From assembly GCF_002837275.1 (NCBI RefSeq), contig NZ_NXIF01000002.1:23548-87547 (forward strand): a DNA stretch of 64,000 bases, in the 5' to 3' direction. Source of the DNA: Malaciobacter halophilus. GTDB taxonomy: Bacteria; Campylobacterota; Campylobacteria; Campylobacterales; Arcobacteraceae. The translations under genes were made by a program, and so were the position numbers. The notes under the pieces were generated by a model, which saw only the letters and a list, made by a program, of their open reading frames with translations, was not told the DNA's origin and made no database searches. Shown in pieces: positions 44,532 to 54,095 of the stretch; the stretch's first letter is position 1, and each line of letters begins with the position of its first letter.

Positions 44532-45487
44532 TTTAATATCTCCCAAGTAATTTGTTTATTTTCTAAATACTTACAAACCTCATCTTTTTGTTTTTCTTGA
44601 ATATTTATAACCATATTACCTATAATATGTGTATTAATTTCTTCTAATTTACCCCAAACAATATTAAAATCCATATTTAATTCTCTTGCCATAGAAGTAA
44701 TTAGTGATTGATGTGCATTATCTTTTGGAAAATAGATTTTTATATTTACTCCCTCTTGTGGTACTACTTCATCTTCTCCTAAAAACCTTTTCATTTTTTC
44801 ATCTGGTTGCAAAAATAGATCTTCTGTTACATCTAAACCTATAATATTTCCATGCTCTAAAAGTAAAGCTTTTTGTGCAATTTGTTTAACTACTTCCATT
44901 TCATGAGTAACTAAAATAATAGTAATATTTAATTCTGCATTAATCTTTTTTAAAAGATTCAAAATTGAAGTTGTAGTATTTGGGTCAAGTGCTGAAGTTG
45001 CCTCATCACTTAATAAAATATCAGGGTCAAGTGTTAATGCTCTTGCAATTGCTACTCTTTGCTTTTGTCCTCCACTTAACTCTTTTGGATATGAATTAGC
45101 TTTATTTGAAAGTCCAACAAGATGTAATAAGTCATCAACTTTCTTTTTTATTTCATCTTCTGTATATCCCCAAATTTGCATTGGTAAAGCTACATTTTCA
45201 TAAACTGTTTTTCTTTGTAGTAAAGAGAAGTGCTGAAATATCATTCCAATCTTTTTTCTAAATTCATTTAATTTTGTTTTTTTTAATGTTTTAACTTCTT
45301 TATTATTTACTACAAGTGAGCCATCATGGTAATCTTCAAGTCCATTTATACATCTTAAAAGAGTAGATTTACCTGCACCACTATGCCCAACAATAGCAAA
45401 GATATCACCTTTTTCAATAGTAAGGTTAATATCATTTAATACTTTCATTTTTCCATAGTATTTATTTAAATTTTTAATTTCAACCAA
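44528..45487 (-). CDS. metN: Methionine ABC transporter ATP-binding protein MetN
   Basis: ABC ATPase of 319 residues: Walker [11 protein letters not shown]-loop FQHFSLLQ, signature [15 protein letters not shown], Walker [14 protein letters not shown], then a C-terminal NIL/ACT-like domain (about 245-319) that in MetN binds methionine and inhibits uptake when the cell is replete. The first gene of metNIQ. No S-box or other riboswitch is recognisable in the 160 bases upstream. Confidence 0.97.
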   Translation of the reverse strand: MVEIKNLNKYYGKMKVLNDINLTIEKGDIFAIVGHSGAGKSTLLRCINGLEDYHDGSLVVNNKEVKTLKKTKLNEFRKKIGMIFQHFSLLQRKTVYENVALPMQIWGYTEDEIKKKVDDLLHLVGLSNKANSYPKELSGGQKQRVAIARALTLDPDILLSDEATSALDPNTTTSILNLLKKINAELNITIILVTHEMEVVKQIAQKALLLEHGNIIGLDVTEDLFLQPDEKMKRFLGEDEVVPQEGVNIKIYFPKDNAHQSLITSMARELNMDFNIVWGKLEEINTHIIGNMVINIQEKQKDEVCKYLENKQITWEILK

Positions 45488-45647
45488 AAGTAAACCTTAT
45501 AATATTTTTAACCGTGTATAATATAAAAATAGTACTAATAAATATATTAAATAAAACATTTTGAAATTTTTATACTACTTTTTTTAACTAAAAAATAGAA
45601 GTTTCATTTAATAAACAATAGATTATTATGAGATAAAAAGGAGTATT

Positions 45648-46337
45648 ATGAGTAAAAATATTTTAATAACAGGTTGTAGTTCTGGACTTGGATATGCTCT
45701 TACTACTTTATATCTAAACAAAGGATACAAAGTTTATGGTATAAGTAGAACAAATCCAAATATTGAAAATAAAAACTTTATTTTTAAAAAAGTTGACTTA
45801 AATAAAACATCTAAGATAAAAGATTCTTTACAATCTTATTTAACAAATATAAATGAGTTTGAATTAATATATTTAAATGCAGGAATGTTAGGAGAAATTA
45901 AAACCTTAGAAGAGCTAAGTTTAGATGAGATGAAAGAGGTTTTTGAATTAAATGTTTTTGCAAATAAAGAGTTGCTTGATATTTTAAAAAACTGTAGAGT
46001 AAAAAATGTAATTGCAATCTCATCTGGAGCAGCTATAAATGGCTCTAAAGGTTGGGCTTCATATAGCCTTTCAAAAGCTGGATTAAATATGCTTATTAAT
46101 CTATATTCAAAAGAGATGGAAAATACAAAACTTTTAGCAGTTGCACCAGGCGTTATAGAAACACCAATGACTGACTATATTAGATTTGATATTGATGAAG
46201 AGATTTTTACTTCTGCTAAAAAACTTAAAACTGGTCATATACAAAAACCTTATGAAGCTGCTTGTAGATTAAGTAATTTATTAGAAAATAGTAAAAAGTA
46301 TGAAAGTGGTAGTTTTATTGATGTAAGAAATATATAA
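45648..46337 (+). CDS. Short-chain dehydrogenase/reductase
   Basis: A classical SDR of 229 residues: cofactor motif TGCSSGLGYAL (TGxxxGxG), LNAG strand (LIYLNAGMLG), catalytic Ser in AISSGAAINGS and Tyr-x3-Lys in ASYSLSKAG. An NADP-linked oxidoreductase is likely; its substrate is unknown. Own transcription unit, divergent from metNIQ, AAGGAG site before the ATG. Confidence 0.9.
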   Translation: MSKNILITGCSSGLGYALTTLYLNKGYKVYGISRTNPNIENKNFIFKKVDLNKTSKIKDSLQSYLTNINEFELIYLNAGMLGEIKTLEELSLDEMKEVFELNVFANKELLDILKNCRVKNVIAISSGAAINGSKGWASYSLSKAGLNMLINLYSKEMENTKLLAVAPGVIETPMTDYIRFDIDEEIFTSAKKLKTGHIQKPYEAACRLSNLLENSKKYESGSFIDVRNI

Positions 46338-46361
46338 ACAAAAGGATTTCTCCTTTTGTTT
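46336..46361. terminator. Bidirectional terminator between SDR and MFS genes
   Basis: A perfect 11-bp stem AAACAAAAGGA/TCCTTTTGTTT with loop TTTC. T-runs close the stem on each strand, so both convergent genes can end here. Confidence 0.85.
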
Positions 46362-47598
46362 ACTCTTCTAACTGTTTTTTCAAACTTTTTATATTTAAAA
46401 GCATTAAAACAGATATAATTAATGCTATACAGAAAAATCCTGCAAAAACATATAATGTTTGAGAATAACTTCCTGTTATATCTTTTACATTTGAGATAAT
46501 TAAAGGACCTACTAAACCAGCAGCAGCCCAAGCAGTTAAAATATAACCATGAATTGCACCTAACTCTTTCGTTCCAAAAATATCACCAATATATGCAGGG
46601 ATTGAAGCAAAACCTCCACCATAACAAGACATTATAAAATATAATACAATTTGAAATAGTATAAGCTCACTTATGTTTGGTAATGCATAAAATGCAACTG
46701 CTTGTGTTGCAAAAAATATTATATAAACAATAGGCCTTGTCAAAAAATCAGAAATACTAGCCCAAAAGATTCTTCCAAGTCCATTAAAAACACCCATTAA
46801 ACCAACTGCAGCGGCTGCTGCAAGTGCTGTTACACCCATTACTTCTTCTAAAAGTGGAGAGGCGACTCCAATTATTGCAATTCCACATGTTACATTTATA
46901 AATAACATAAACCAAAGACCATAAAATCTAGGTGTTTTTATAGCTTCATTTAATCCCATACTAGATAAATCTTTTTTGATTTTCTTTTTGCCCTCTTTTA
47001 TTTTTTTCTTAAATTTTTTTGGAAGATAGCCTTCTTTAGGTGCTTGAAGATACATAGCTGAAATAAGCATTATTATAAAATAGATTGCTCCTAATATAAA
47101 AAAAGTATTTGCAATTCCCACAGAACCTATTAATAATTTTATTGCTGGGCCTGAAATAGCTGATGCAAAACCAAATCCCATAATTGCAAGTCCTGTTGCC
47201 ATTCCTCTTTTATCAGGAAACCATTTTACTAAAGTCGAAACAGGCGAAATATACCCTATTCCCAATCCACATCCACCAAGTACTCCATAAAAGAAATAAA
47301 GTAAAAGTTTTGATTCCATTAAAATAGCAAGTCCAGAACCAGCTGTTCCTATACCAAAAGCAAATGCAGCAATTGTAGCAGATACTCTTGGACCATTTTT
47401 TTCAACAAATTTCCCCATTAATGCAGCAGATAAACCAAGAAAGAAAATAGCAATACTAAAAGCAATTGTTACATCTGTTAAGTCCCATTTCATTTTCTCT
47501 TGAATAGGATTTACATAAACACTCCATGCATAAACTGAACCAATACATATATGTACACCAACGGCAGCAAGAGCCATAAGCCAACGATTTTTCTTCAT
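46360..47598 (-). CDS. MFS transporter, OFA (oxalate/formate antiporter-like) family
   Basis: A 12-helix major facilitator protein of 412 residues. OFA motifs: GSVYAWSVYVNP in TM1, a motif-A-like loop after TM2 (GKFVEKNGPR), YGVLGGCGLGIGYISPV and KWFPDKRGMATGLA. A Lys-rich central loop (KKFKKKIKEGKKKIKK) separates the halves. I start it at ATG 47598 behind GGGGAA; a longer frame to 47652 adds a non-conserved stretch. Family members exchange oxalate/formate or carry monocarboxylates; the substrate here is open. Confidence 0.9.
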   Translation of the reverse strand: MKKNRWLMALAAVGVHICIGSVYAWSVYVNPIQEKMKWDLTDVTIAFSIAIFFLGLSAALMGKFVEKNGPRVSATIAAFAFGIGTAGSGLAILMESKLLLYFFYGVLGGCGLGIGYISPVSTLVKWFPDKRGMATGLAIMGFGFASAISGPAIKLLIGSVGIANTFFILGAIYFIIMLISAMYLQAPKEGYLPKKFKKKIKEGKKKIKKDLSSMGLNEAIKTPRFYGLWFMLFINVTCGIAIIGVASPLLEEVMGVTALAAAAAVGLMGVFNGLGRIFWASISDFLTRPIVYIIFFATQAVAFYALPNISELILFQIVLYFIMSCYGGGFASIPAYIGDIFGTKELGAIHGYILTAWAAAGLVGPLIISNVKDITGSYSQTLYVFAGFFCIALIISVLMLLNIKSLKKQLEE

Positions 47599-47702
47599 AA
47601 ATATTCCCCATGATTTTAAGTAAAAATTAGAAGTGCAGTTTATCATAAACAAGCATAAATAACACTATATATTATAACTTTTATTAATAATTATATCCAA
47701 AA

Positions 47703-48416
47703 TCAAGTAAAACTATTTCCATATATTCCCACAATAAAACCAATATTTACTCCAATCGCAATAAGTCTATTATTTTTATATCTTAAACTAGGAGCAATAT
47801 CTTGAAAAATTAAATATAAGATTCCACCACTTGCAAATAACATTAATGCAGAAGTTATAAAAGGACTTTTAGATAAAAAATAGTATCCAAATAAAGAAAA
47901 AATCACTCCAATAAAACTAAGTAAAAAAAGAATGATTAAAGAGCTTTTTATTTTAAAGCCTGAGAACCTTAACTCTATAAAAGAGTTAAAAGACTCTGGA
48001 AAATTTTGTAAACCAATAAATAGTGCTAAAACCATACCTACTTTATAATCATAAGCAAATAATGCACCTAAAGCAATTGATTCTGGAATAAAATCAAGTA
48101 ACATTGCCATTATTTGGGATATATTCCCCGCTTTTTTTTGAATATAACTATCAAGAATATAAAATATCACTCCTCCTAAAAGTATCAATAATATAGCTAC
48201 TAAAACATCAATTTTTTCCAAACCATGAGGTACTAAGACAAAAGATATTGCACTAAGCATAATACCTGTACCAAAAGCTATAAAAAAATGGATAATCTCC
48301 TCTTTTAAAAAACCTTTTTTAAAACTTTTTTCAAAAAAAAGAGCAAATAAACCACCTAAAAATACTGTAATTCCAGATAATAAGGAGAATAAAATAACTG
48401 AAGATAAAATACTCAT
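47703..48416 (-). CDS. ZIP-family-like metal transporter, divergent
   Basis: A 237-residue, eight-helix protein with ZIP (ZupT-like) organisation. The TM4 and TM5 metal sites read LLDFIPESIALGALF and LQNFPESFNSF, in place of the usual HNxPEG and HEIPEG, so the His ligands are lost though Pro-Glu-Ser is kept. A reduced or altered metal preference is likely. Single gene between the MFS and sstT genes. Confidence 0.8.
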   Translation of the reverse strand: MSILSSVILFSLLSGITVFLGGLFALFFEKSFKKGFLKEEIIHFFIAFGTGIMLSAISFVLVPHGLEKIDVLVAILLILLGGVIFYILDSYIQKKAGNISQIMAMLLDFIPESIALGALFAYDYKVGMVLALFIGLQNFPESFNSFIELRFSGFKIKSSLIILFLLSFIGVIFSLFGYYFLSKSPFITSALMLFASGGILYLIFQDIAPSLRYKNNRLIAIGVNIGFIVGIYGNSFT

Positions 48417-48470
48417 ATACTATAACCTTAAATAATTTCTTTGGTTATAGCATATTATGAAGTGACTTAA

Positions 48471-49676
48471 TTAAGCCTTTGAAGCACAACTTGCAGTAAA
48501 AACTACATCAGTTGATGAGTTTAAAGCTGTTTCAAGAGAGTCTTGAACTACACCAATAACAAATCCAATGGCTACAACTTGAAGGGCAATATCATTTGAA
48601 ATACCAAATAAAGAACAAGCAAGAGGAATTAATAAAAGTGAACCTCCAGCTACACCTGAAGCTCCACAAGCTGCTAATGCAGAAATAATACTAAGTAAAA
48701 CAGCTGTTCCTAAATCTACATTAATTCCTAAGGTATGTACAGTTGCAAGAGTTAAAATAGTAATAGTCACAGCAGCACCACCCATATTTGTACTTGCACC
48801 TAAAGGAATAGAAACAGAATAAGTATTCTCATCAAGATTTAATTTTTTACAAAGATTCATATTTACAGGAATATTAGCAGCACTACTTCTAGTAAAAAAT
48901 GCAGTTATTGCACTATCTTTTATACATGTGAAAATTAAAGGAAAAGGATTTTGTTTTGTTTTTATAAAAACAATGATAGGATTCACAACAAATGCTATAA
49001 AAAGCATCGTTCCAACTAATAAAGCTAAATTTTTTCCATAACTAAAAAGTGCAGCAAAACCTGTTTTTGCAAAAGTATTTGCAACAAGACCAAAAATACC
49101 AAAAGGAGCCAATCTAATAATAAATTTAACTATTTTAGTAACTCCTGAAGAAATATCAAAAAATACATTTTTTGTATCTTCACTACTATAATGCATGGCA
49201 AACCCTAAAGCAACTGCCCAAACTAAAATTCCTATAAAGTTACCTGTTTGAAGAGCATTTATAGGATTATCAACCATATTAAATAAAACACCTTTTAATA
49301 CAGTTATTACACTATCAGGAGGAGTTAATGAAGTTTGTTGAGCATCTGGAAGAACTAATTCAATAGGAAATAAAAAACTTGCTATTACTGCAACAAGTGC
49401 AGCTAAAAAAGTTCCTATTAAATATAAAACTATAATTGGTTTTATTTTAGTTTCCACTCCCATCTCTTTTGTTGCTATTGCAGTTGATACTAAAATAAAA
49501 ACTAAAATTGGTGCTATTGCTTTTAATGCTCCAACAAATAATACTCCTAAAATAGAAACAGCATTTGCTAAATCTTTTGATAAAAAACCAACAACTACAC
49601 CTAAAACTATACCAATTAAAATCTGTAAGACCAGATTTCCATTAAAAAACCTATACAAAAAACCATTTTGAGCCAT
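48471..49676 (-). CDS. sstT: Serine/threonine:Na+ symporter SstT
   Basis: DAACS-superfamily carrier of 401 aa specific for serine/threonine. SstT-type motifs: the N-terminus [36 protein letters not shown] (two parts), [31 protein letters not shown] and the end [16 protein letters not shown]. Serine is a major carbon source of Campylobacterota, so a nutritional role is likely. Monocistronic. Confidence 0.95.
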   Translation of the reverse strand: MAQNGFLYRFFNGNLVLQILIGIVLGVVVGFLSKDLANAVSILGVLFVGALKAIAPILVFILVSTAIATKEMGVETKIKPIIVLYLIGTFLAALVAVIASFLFPIELVLPDAQQTSLTPPDSVITVLKGVLFNMVDNPINALQTGNFIGILVWAVALGFAMHYSSEDTKNVFFDISSGVTKIVKFIIRLAPFGIFGLVANTFAKTGFAALFSYGKNLALLVGTMLFIAFVVNPIIVFIKTKQNPFPLIFTCIKDSAITAFFTRSSAANIPVNMNLCKKLNLDENTYSVSIPLGASTNMGGAAVTITILTLATVHTLGINVDLGTAVLLSIISALAACGASGVAGGSLLLIPLACSLFGISNDIALQVVAIGFVIGVVQDSLETALNSSTDVVFTASCASKA

Positions 49677-49892
49677 ATAAATCCTATCATTGTAATTTAG
49701 ATTGTTATCTAATTACCAAAATTTTAAAAGCAAAAGTATAACAAAATTTTATTTTAATTTTAAAACTTTATGAAACTTTTTGTAATTTTTCTTAAAAGAA
49801 CTCCTATTTTAGGCATTTATTAAATTGCAACCAATTTGTAATTTTTAAATTATAAAATTTTAATAGAAAAAAAATTTAAGAAAGGATTTAAG

Positions 49893-50006
49893 ATGTTAAA
49901 AGCAGGTTTATCTTTTATTGTAATAGGTACACTATTTTGTATTTATACAAGTACAACACTTATTAAAGAGTATCTTTTAAACTCAAATGCAAATATAGCC
50001 TCATAA
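49893..50006 (+). CDS. Small single-pass membrane peptide (37 aa), unknown function
   Basis: A 37-codon frame, ATG behind AAAGGA (spacing 5), in the 356-base gap between sstT and the RlmK-like gene. The peptide has one hydrophobic helix (about 6-21, LSFIVIGTLFCIYTS) and a polar tail. An upstream TATAAAAT (49851-49858) could be its promoter and a 9-bp hairpin ends it, so it looks like a complete small transcription unit. The rest of the gap (49677-49850) shows nothing recognisable. Confidence 0.55.
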   Translation: MLKAGLSFIVIGTLFCIYTSTTLIKEYLLNSNANIAS

Positions 50007-50018
50007 AGCTATGAGGCT
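49997..50018. terminator. Hairpin after the 37-aa peptide gene
   Basis: A perfect 9-bp stem AGCCTCATA/TATGAGGCT with a four-base loop spans the stop of the small gene, 15 bases before the end of the converging methyltransferase gene. Confidence 0.6.
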
Positions 50019-50032
50019 ATAAAATTAGAGTT

Positions 50033-50944
50033 TTAAACTTTTTGAAAAATCATATTTTTCAAACTTCTTTGTTCATCACTACAAATAAATTCATCTAAAT
50101 TATCTAATCTTTTAATATATTTAAACTCACTTGCATATTTATCAAATAGATTTTTTATAAAATTTGTATCTAATTCTGGGGCATTTAATGCACTTAAAAC
50201 TATACAGTTTTCACTTGCTAATGAGTTTAATTTTTTTATAATCTTTTCATAATCTTTTGTTGCAGCAAAACTACCTTTTTGAAAAGAAGGTGGGTCTATT
50301 ATAATAATATCAAAAGGAGCTAATCTTTTTAATTTACCCCATGATTTTAATATATTATGAGGCAAAAACTTTACTTTTTTTGTATCTAATTGATTTATTT
50401 GATGATTTATTCTTCCTGTTGTTAAAGCACTTTTAGACATATCGACATTTACAACTTCTTTTGCTTTTCCCGCAATTGCACAAACACTAAAAGAGCAAGT
50501 ATAGGAAAAAAGATTTAATACCTTTTTATCTTTAGAGTTTTCATAAATAAACTCTCTTCCTTTTTTCATATCTGCAAAGAAACCAATATTTTTATTATCA
50601 AAATTTATGAAGTACTTAAGATTATTCTCTATTGCATACTCATCATGTTTTAAAGAGCCTAAAACTATCTCATTTAAACCATTATTTAAATATCTTTTTT
50701 GTAAAACTAAAGCTTCAAAACTATATTTCTCATAAATTTTTTTAAATAAATTTAGTAATCGCTCTTGCAATTTTATATCTAATTTCTCATATAGAGTAAT
50801 AAAAAGAGTTTTATTTATACTATCAACTGTTAAATATTCAAAACCTTCATAATATTTTCCTCTTCCATGAAACACTCTTTTAAACTCATGTGTTTTATTA
50901 TCTAAATTCTTACATACTATATTTTCTAAACTATTTATATTCAT
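50033..50944 (-). CDS. RlmI/RlmK-like class I SAM-dependent rRNA methyltransferase
   Basis: A 303-residue protein with the SAM-binding motif LNLFSYTCSFSVCA, acidic VVNVDMSKSAL and the catalytic DPPSFQKGSF (family DPPxF). This is the C-terminal (RlmK-type) half of bifunctional 23S rRNA methyltransferases or the RlmI group; the exact target base cannot be read from sequence. It has no THUMP/PUA domain. It starts at the greB stop with one base overlap. Confidence 0.87.
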   Translation of the reverse strand: MNINSLENIVCKNLDNKTHEFKRVFHGRGKYYEGFEYLTVDSINKTLFITLYEKLDIKLQERLLNLFKKIYEKYSFEALVLQKRYLNNGLNEIVLGSLKHDEYAIENNLKYFINFDNKNIGFFADMKKGREFIYENSKDKKVLNLFSYTCSFSVCAIAGKAKEVVNVDMSKSALTTGRINHQINQLDTKKVKFLPHNILKSWGKLKRLAPFDIIIIDPPSFQKGSFAATKDYEKIIKKLNSLASENCIVLSALNAPELDTNFIKNLFDKYASEFKYIKRLDNLDEFICSDEQRSLKNMIFQKV

Positions 50945-51432
50945 TAATTTTCTTTAAACTCATACTTTTTAATATTAATAACCTCATAAAAAAAGTAGTT
51001 TTCATTTATTTTAAATTCAAACTCTTCATTTAAACTTCTATTTAAAAGGGTTTTGCCTAAAGGTGACTTATTTGATATAAAATTTTCACTTGGATTTGTT
51101 TCATAAGTTCCTACAATAACATATTTTTTTTCTTCTTGAGTATCTAAATTTAAAAGTGTAACTTGTGAACCAAAATTTACTTTATTATGAGGTATTTTAT
51201 CTATATTTATAACTTCTGTGGTTTTAATTATTTTATCTAAAAATCTTAATCTTTTATCTATATTTCTAAGTTGTTCTTTTGCACTTATATACTCTGCATT
51301 TTCACTTCTATCTCCAAATTGAGCAGCTATTTCTTTTTGTTTTACCCAATAAGGTTTTTCTATTTTTAGAAGTTTATTAAATTCATATAAAAAACTTCTA
51401 AATCCAACTTGTGTTATTAACTCTTTTTTCAT
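50944..51432 (-). CDS. greB: Transcription elongation factor GreB
   Basis: GreB rescues backtracked RNA polymerase by promoting transcript cleavage. The N-terminal coiled coil has AAQFGDRSENAEYISAKEQL with the acidic tip (D and E), and the C-terminal FKBP-like domain runs from about 85 (VNFGSQVTLLNLD to SPLGKTLLNRSL). GreA-like spacing with Asp-Arg-Ser-Glu-Asn and the LRNIDKRLRFL segment favour GreB. A 12-bp inverted repeat lies in its promoter region. Confidence 0.9.
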   Translation of the reverse strand: MKKELITQVGFRSFLYEFNKLLKIEKPYWVKQKEIAAQFGDRSENAEYISAKEQLRNIDKRLRFLDKIIKTTEVINIDKIPHNKVNFGSQVTLLNLDTQEEKKYVIVGTYETNPSENFISNKSPLGKTLLNRSLNEEFEFKINENYFFYEVINIKKYEFKEN

Positions 51433-51464
51433 TTTTTAATTGTATCAAAACTGTATAAAAAGTA

Positions 51465-51494
51465 TGTTAATAACTTATAGTTAAGTTATTAACA
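51465..51494. promoter_or_regulatory. 12-bp inverted repeat between greB and the next gene
   Basis: TGTTAATAACTT and AAGTTATTAACA are perfect complements separated by six bases, midway between two divergent starts (33 bases to greB, 36 to 51530). Candidate operator for a dimeric regulator. Confidence 0.45.
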
Positions 51495-51529
51495 GCTAAT
51501 ATTATTTACAACTTATATAAAGGTATGAA

Positions 51530-52129
51530 ATGTCAAATAACAGTAAAATAAATGAAATATACGAAAAGATTAAGAACTTAGAAGAGGACTTAAAAAATGA
51601 GTATGAAAAAAATAAACAAAAGTTTTATTTTGATAATAAATTCAATAAAAAATTTCAATTTGATAAAGAGTATATAAAAGAGTATAAAAGTAAAGTTATA
51701 AACTCATTTAAATATCTATGGAGAGAAAGAATTAGTATCATTTTAACAATTCCTGTTATTTGGTCGGTTTTAATTCCTGCATTTTTACTTGATATTTTTG
51801 TTTCTTTATACCAAGCAGTATGCTTCCCAATATATAGAATTCCCAAAGTAAATAGAAAAGAGTATATAATAATAGATAGATACAATCTTTTTTATCTAAA
51901 TAAAATACAACAAATAAACTGTTTATATTGTGAATATTTTAATGGTCTAATGGGATACGTAAGAGAAGTTGCTGGAAGAACAGAACAATACTGGTGTCCT
52001 ATTAAACATGCAAATAAAACAAAAGATACACACTCAAGATATAATAAGTTTTTTGATTATGGTGATGCAAAATCATTTCAAGAAGAAATTGATACGGTAA
52101 GAGAAGATTTTGATGATGTAAAAAAGTAG
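51530..52129 (+). CDS. Conserved membrane-associated protein with CxxC...C motif, unknown function
   Basis: A 199-residue protein. Residues 1-60 are charged and coiled-coil-like, followed by one or two hydrophobic segments (about 67-105, ISIILTIPVIWSVLIPAFLL) and a C-terminal domain with CLYCEYFNGLMGYVREVAGR, TEQYWCPIKHA and SRYNKFFDYGDA. This block is highly conserved in proteobacterial unknown proteins as I recall; the Cys (three) and His suggest a metal or cofactor site. It is followed after seven bases by a DUF2391 gene, so the two may work together. Confidence 0.75.
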   Translation: MSNNSKINEIYEKIKNLEEDLKNEYEKNKQKFYFDNKFNKKFQFDKEYIKEYKSKVINSFKYLWRERISIILTIPVIWSVLIPAFLLDIFVSLYQAVCFPIYRIPKVNRKEYIIIDRYNLFYLNKIQQINCLYCEYFNGLMGYVREVAGRTEQYWCPIKHANKTKDTHSRYNKFFDYGDAKSFQEEIDTVREDFDDVKK

Positions 52130-52135
52130 CAAAAT

Positions 52136-52534
52136 ATGAAAAAATTAAGATTTAATATTGAAGATATTTCACAATTAATAATTGGTGCATTTGCATTATG
52201 TGTACCAATCTCTTTTTCACAAGAAGCATGGGATATAGCGCAAACTCTTCCAACATTAAACTTAATTTTACTTGTATTACTAACAGTATTTTTCCTAAGT
52301 ATTTATACATATGGAAGTATTTTTCAAACAAATATTAAATCAAGAATTTTTGTATTTGTATTTAGAATCTTTATAGCTTACTTTATAACTATTTTAGTTG
52401 TAAGCTTAACACTGTTTGCACTTAATAAACTACCATTAATTACAGATACTTTACTTGCTATAAAACGAATAATCGTAATCTCTATGCCAGCTTCAATTGG
52501 TGCTATTATAGTAGATGGACTAGATAAGGAGTAA
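52136..52534 (+). CDS. DUF2391 (TIGR02587-type) integral membrane protein
   Basis: A 132-residue protein with four hydrophobic helices, beginning LRFNIEDISQLIIGAFALCVPISF and ending MPASIGAIIVDGLDKE, the pattern of DUF2391. Function unknown. It sits directly behind the Cys-motif protein and before a convergent SulP gene. A short AGGAGT/ACTCCT inverted repeat (52527-52540) spans its stop. Confidence 0.8.
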   Translation: MKKLRFNIEDISQLIIGAFALCVPISFSQEAWDIAQTLPTLNLILLVLLTVFFLSIYTYGSIFQTNIKSRIFVFVFRIFIAYFITILVVSLTLFALNKLPLITDTLLAIKRIIVISMPASIGAIIVDGLDKE

Positions 52535-52538
52535 ACTC

Positions 52539-54077
52539 CTACTCTAGTGCCTCTTGAACTGTTTTATAAATAGGTATATCTTTAAAAACTCCTCTTTTAT
52601 CTACTGTTTGTATCTTATCAATATGTCTTTGTTTTAAGACAAAACAAATTTGTATATTTAAATCTTTAAGTTTTAAAATTAGCTCTTCTAATGTAAAGAT
52701 TGCTGAAATATCCATAAAAGGAACATTTGTACAATTAATTATTAATTTTCTTGTATCCAATAGTTTATTTATTTCTTCTTCAAAAAATGAAGCAGAACCA
52801 AAGAAAAAAGCACCATTTATATCTAAAACTCTTACTTTTTCATTACCTTTTTCTTCAGAAAAAACCTCTTTTTCTAAAGATATATTTAATTTAGCCTCTT
52901 TTGAAATTCTATATACTATTAAAATAGAGGCTAATGTAATACCAACTCCAACAGCTACAATTAAATCTACAAAAACTGTTAAGAAAAATACTATTACCAT
53001 GATTATCATATCATTTCTAGGTGCATACTTTGCAACTTTTAAAAATTTATAATCTAAAATATCAAGTCCTACTTTCATCAAAATACCTGCTAATACAGCC
53101 AAAGGAATTTGTGAAGCAATAGGAGCTAAAAATAGTACAATTAAGACAAGAACTAAAGCATGAATTATCCCTGATAACTTTGTTCTTCCACCACTTTTTA
53201 CATTAACAACTGTTCTCATAGTTGCACCAGCTCCTGGTATTCCACCAACAAAAGCTACAAGAGTATTTCCTATTCCTTGTCCAATTAGCTCTTTATTTGA
53301 ATTGTGTTTTGTTTTAGTAATTGAATCTGCAACCAAAGATGTTAATAAAGTATCAATAGCTCCTAAAAGTGCTAAAGTAATTGCTAAAAGAATAATATCT
53401 TTAAATTTTGAAAACTCAAAAATTGGCATAGTAAATTCAGGTAAACTAGTAGGTATCTCTCCAATAGTTTTAACATCAAAATTAAATATTACACTAATAA
53501 GTGTCATAATAGTTAATGCTAAAAGTGCAGGAGGAATTAAACTTGCAACTTTTTTGGGAGTAATAAGCATAATTAATAGTGTAAAAAATGATAAAATCAA
53601 TGCTTCAAAACTTATATTTGAAAAAGTTGTTGACAAGCTAAAAATAGTTTTTAAAACTGAACTTTCAGAATCAACACCTAAAAAAGGATTGATTTGTAAA
53701 ATAATAATTATAATACCTATTCCACTCATAAATCCAGAAATCACAGGATAAGGGATATATCTTACAAATTTTCCTATCTTTAGAACTCCAAACAAAATCT
53801 GGAAAACACCTGCAAGAAGTACAACACTCATTACTGCATTAATATCATTATGAAACATAGTAATAGCACTTGCAATAACAACTGTCATAGGACCAGTAGG
53901 CCCAGATATTTGAGAAGAAGTACCACCAAATAAAGATGCAAAAAATCCTAATATTATTGCTCCATAAAGTCCAGCAACTGCACCTGCACCACTAGCAACA
54001 CCAAAGGCTAAAGCTAAAGGCAAGGCAATAATTGCAGCTGTAAGACCACCAAAAAAGTCACCTTTTAAATTTGACAA
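52539..54077 (-). CDS. SulP-family anion transporter with STAS domain
   Basis: A 512-residue SulP/SLC26 carrier: ten or more helices (AIIALPLALAFGVASGAG, GPTGPMTVVIASAI, VAFVGGIPGAGATMRTVVN) followed by a C-terminal STAS domain (about 420-512, LDINGAFFFGSASFFEEEI). Members move sulfate, bicarbonate, nitrate or dicarboxylates; marine relatives include the Na+/HCO3- BicA carriers, so sulfate or bicarbonate is likely. Monocistronic. Confidence 0.92.
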   Translation of the reverse strand: MSNLKGDFFGGLTAAIIALPLALAFGVASGAGAVAGLYGAIILGFFASLFGGTSSQISGPTGPMTVVIASAITMFHNDINAVMSVVLLAGVFQILFGVLKIGKFVRYIPYPVISGFMSGIGIIIIILQINPFLGVDSESSVLKTIFSLSTTFSNISFEALILSFFTLLIMLITPKKVASLIPPALLALTIMTLISVIFNFDVKTIGEIPTSLPEFTMPIFEFSKFKDIILLAITLALLGAIDTLLTSLVADSITKTKHNSNKELIGQGIGNTLVAFVGGIPGAGATMRTVVNVKSGGRTKLSGIIHALVLVLIVLFLAPIASQIPLAVLAGILMKVGLDILDYKFLKVAKYAPRNDMIIMVIVFFLTVFVDLIVAVGVGITLASILIVYRISKEAKLNISLEKEVFSEEKGNEKVRVLDINGAFFFGSASFFEEEINKLLDTRKLIINCTNVPFMDISAIFTLEELILKLKDLNIQICFVLKQRHIDKIQTVDKRGVFKDIPIYKTVQEALE

Positions 54078-54095
54078 TATCTACTCCTTTATAAC

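Noticed and set aside
45488..45647. SAM riboswitch upstream of metNIQ
   Set aside because: No conserved SAM-riboswitch core can be recognised in this AT-rich gap.
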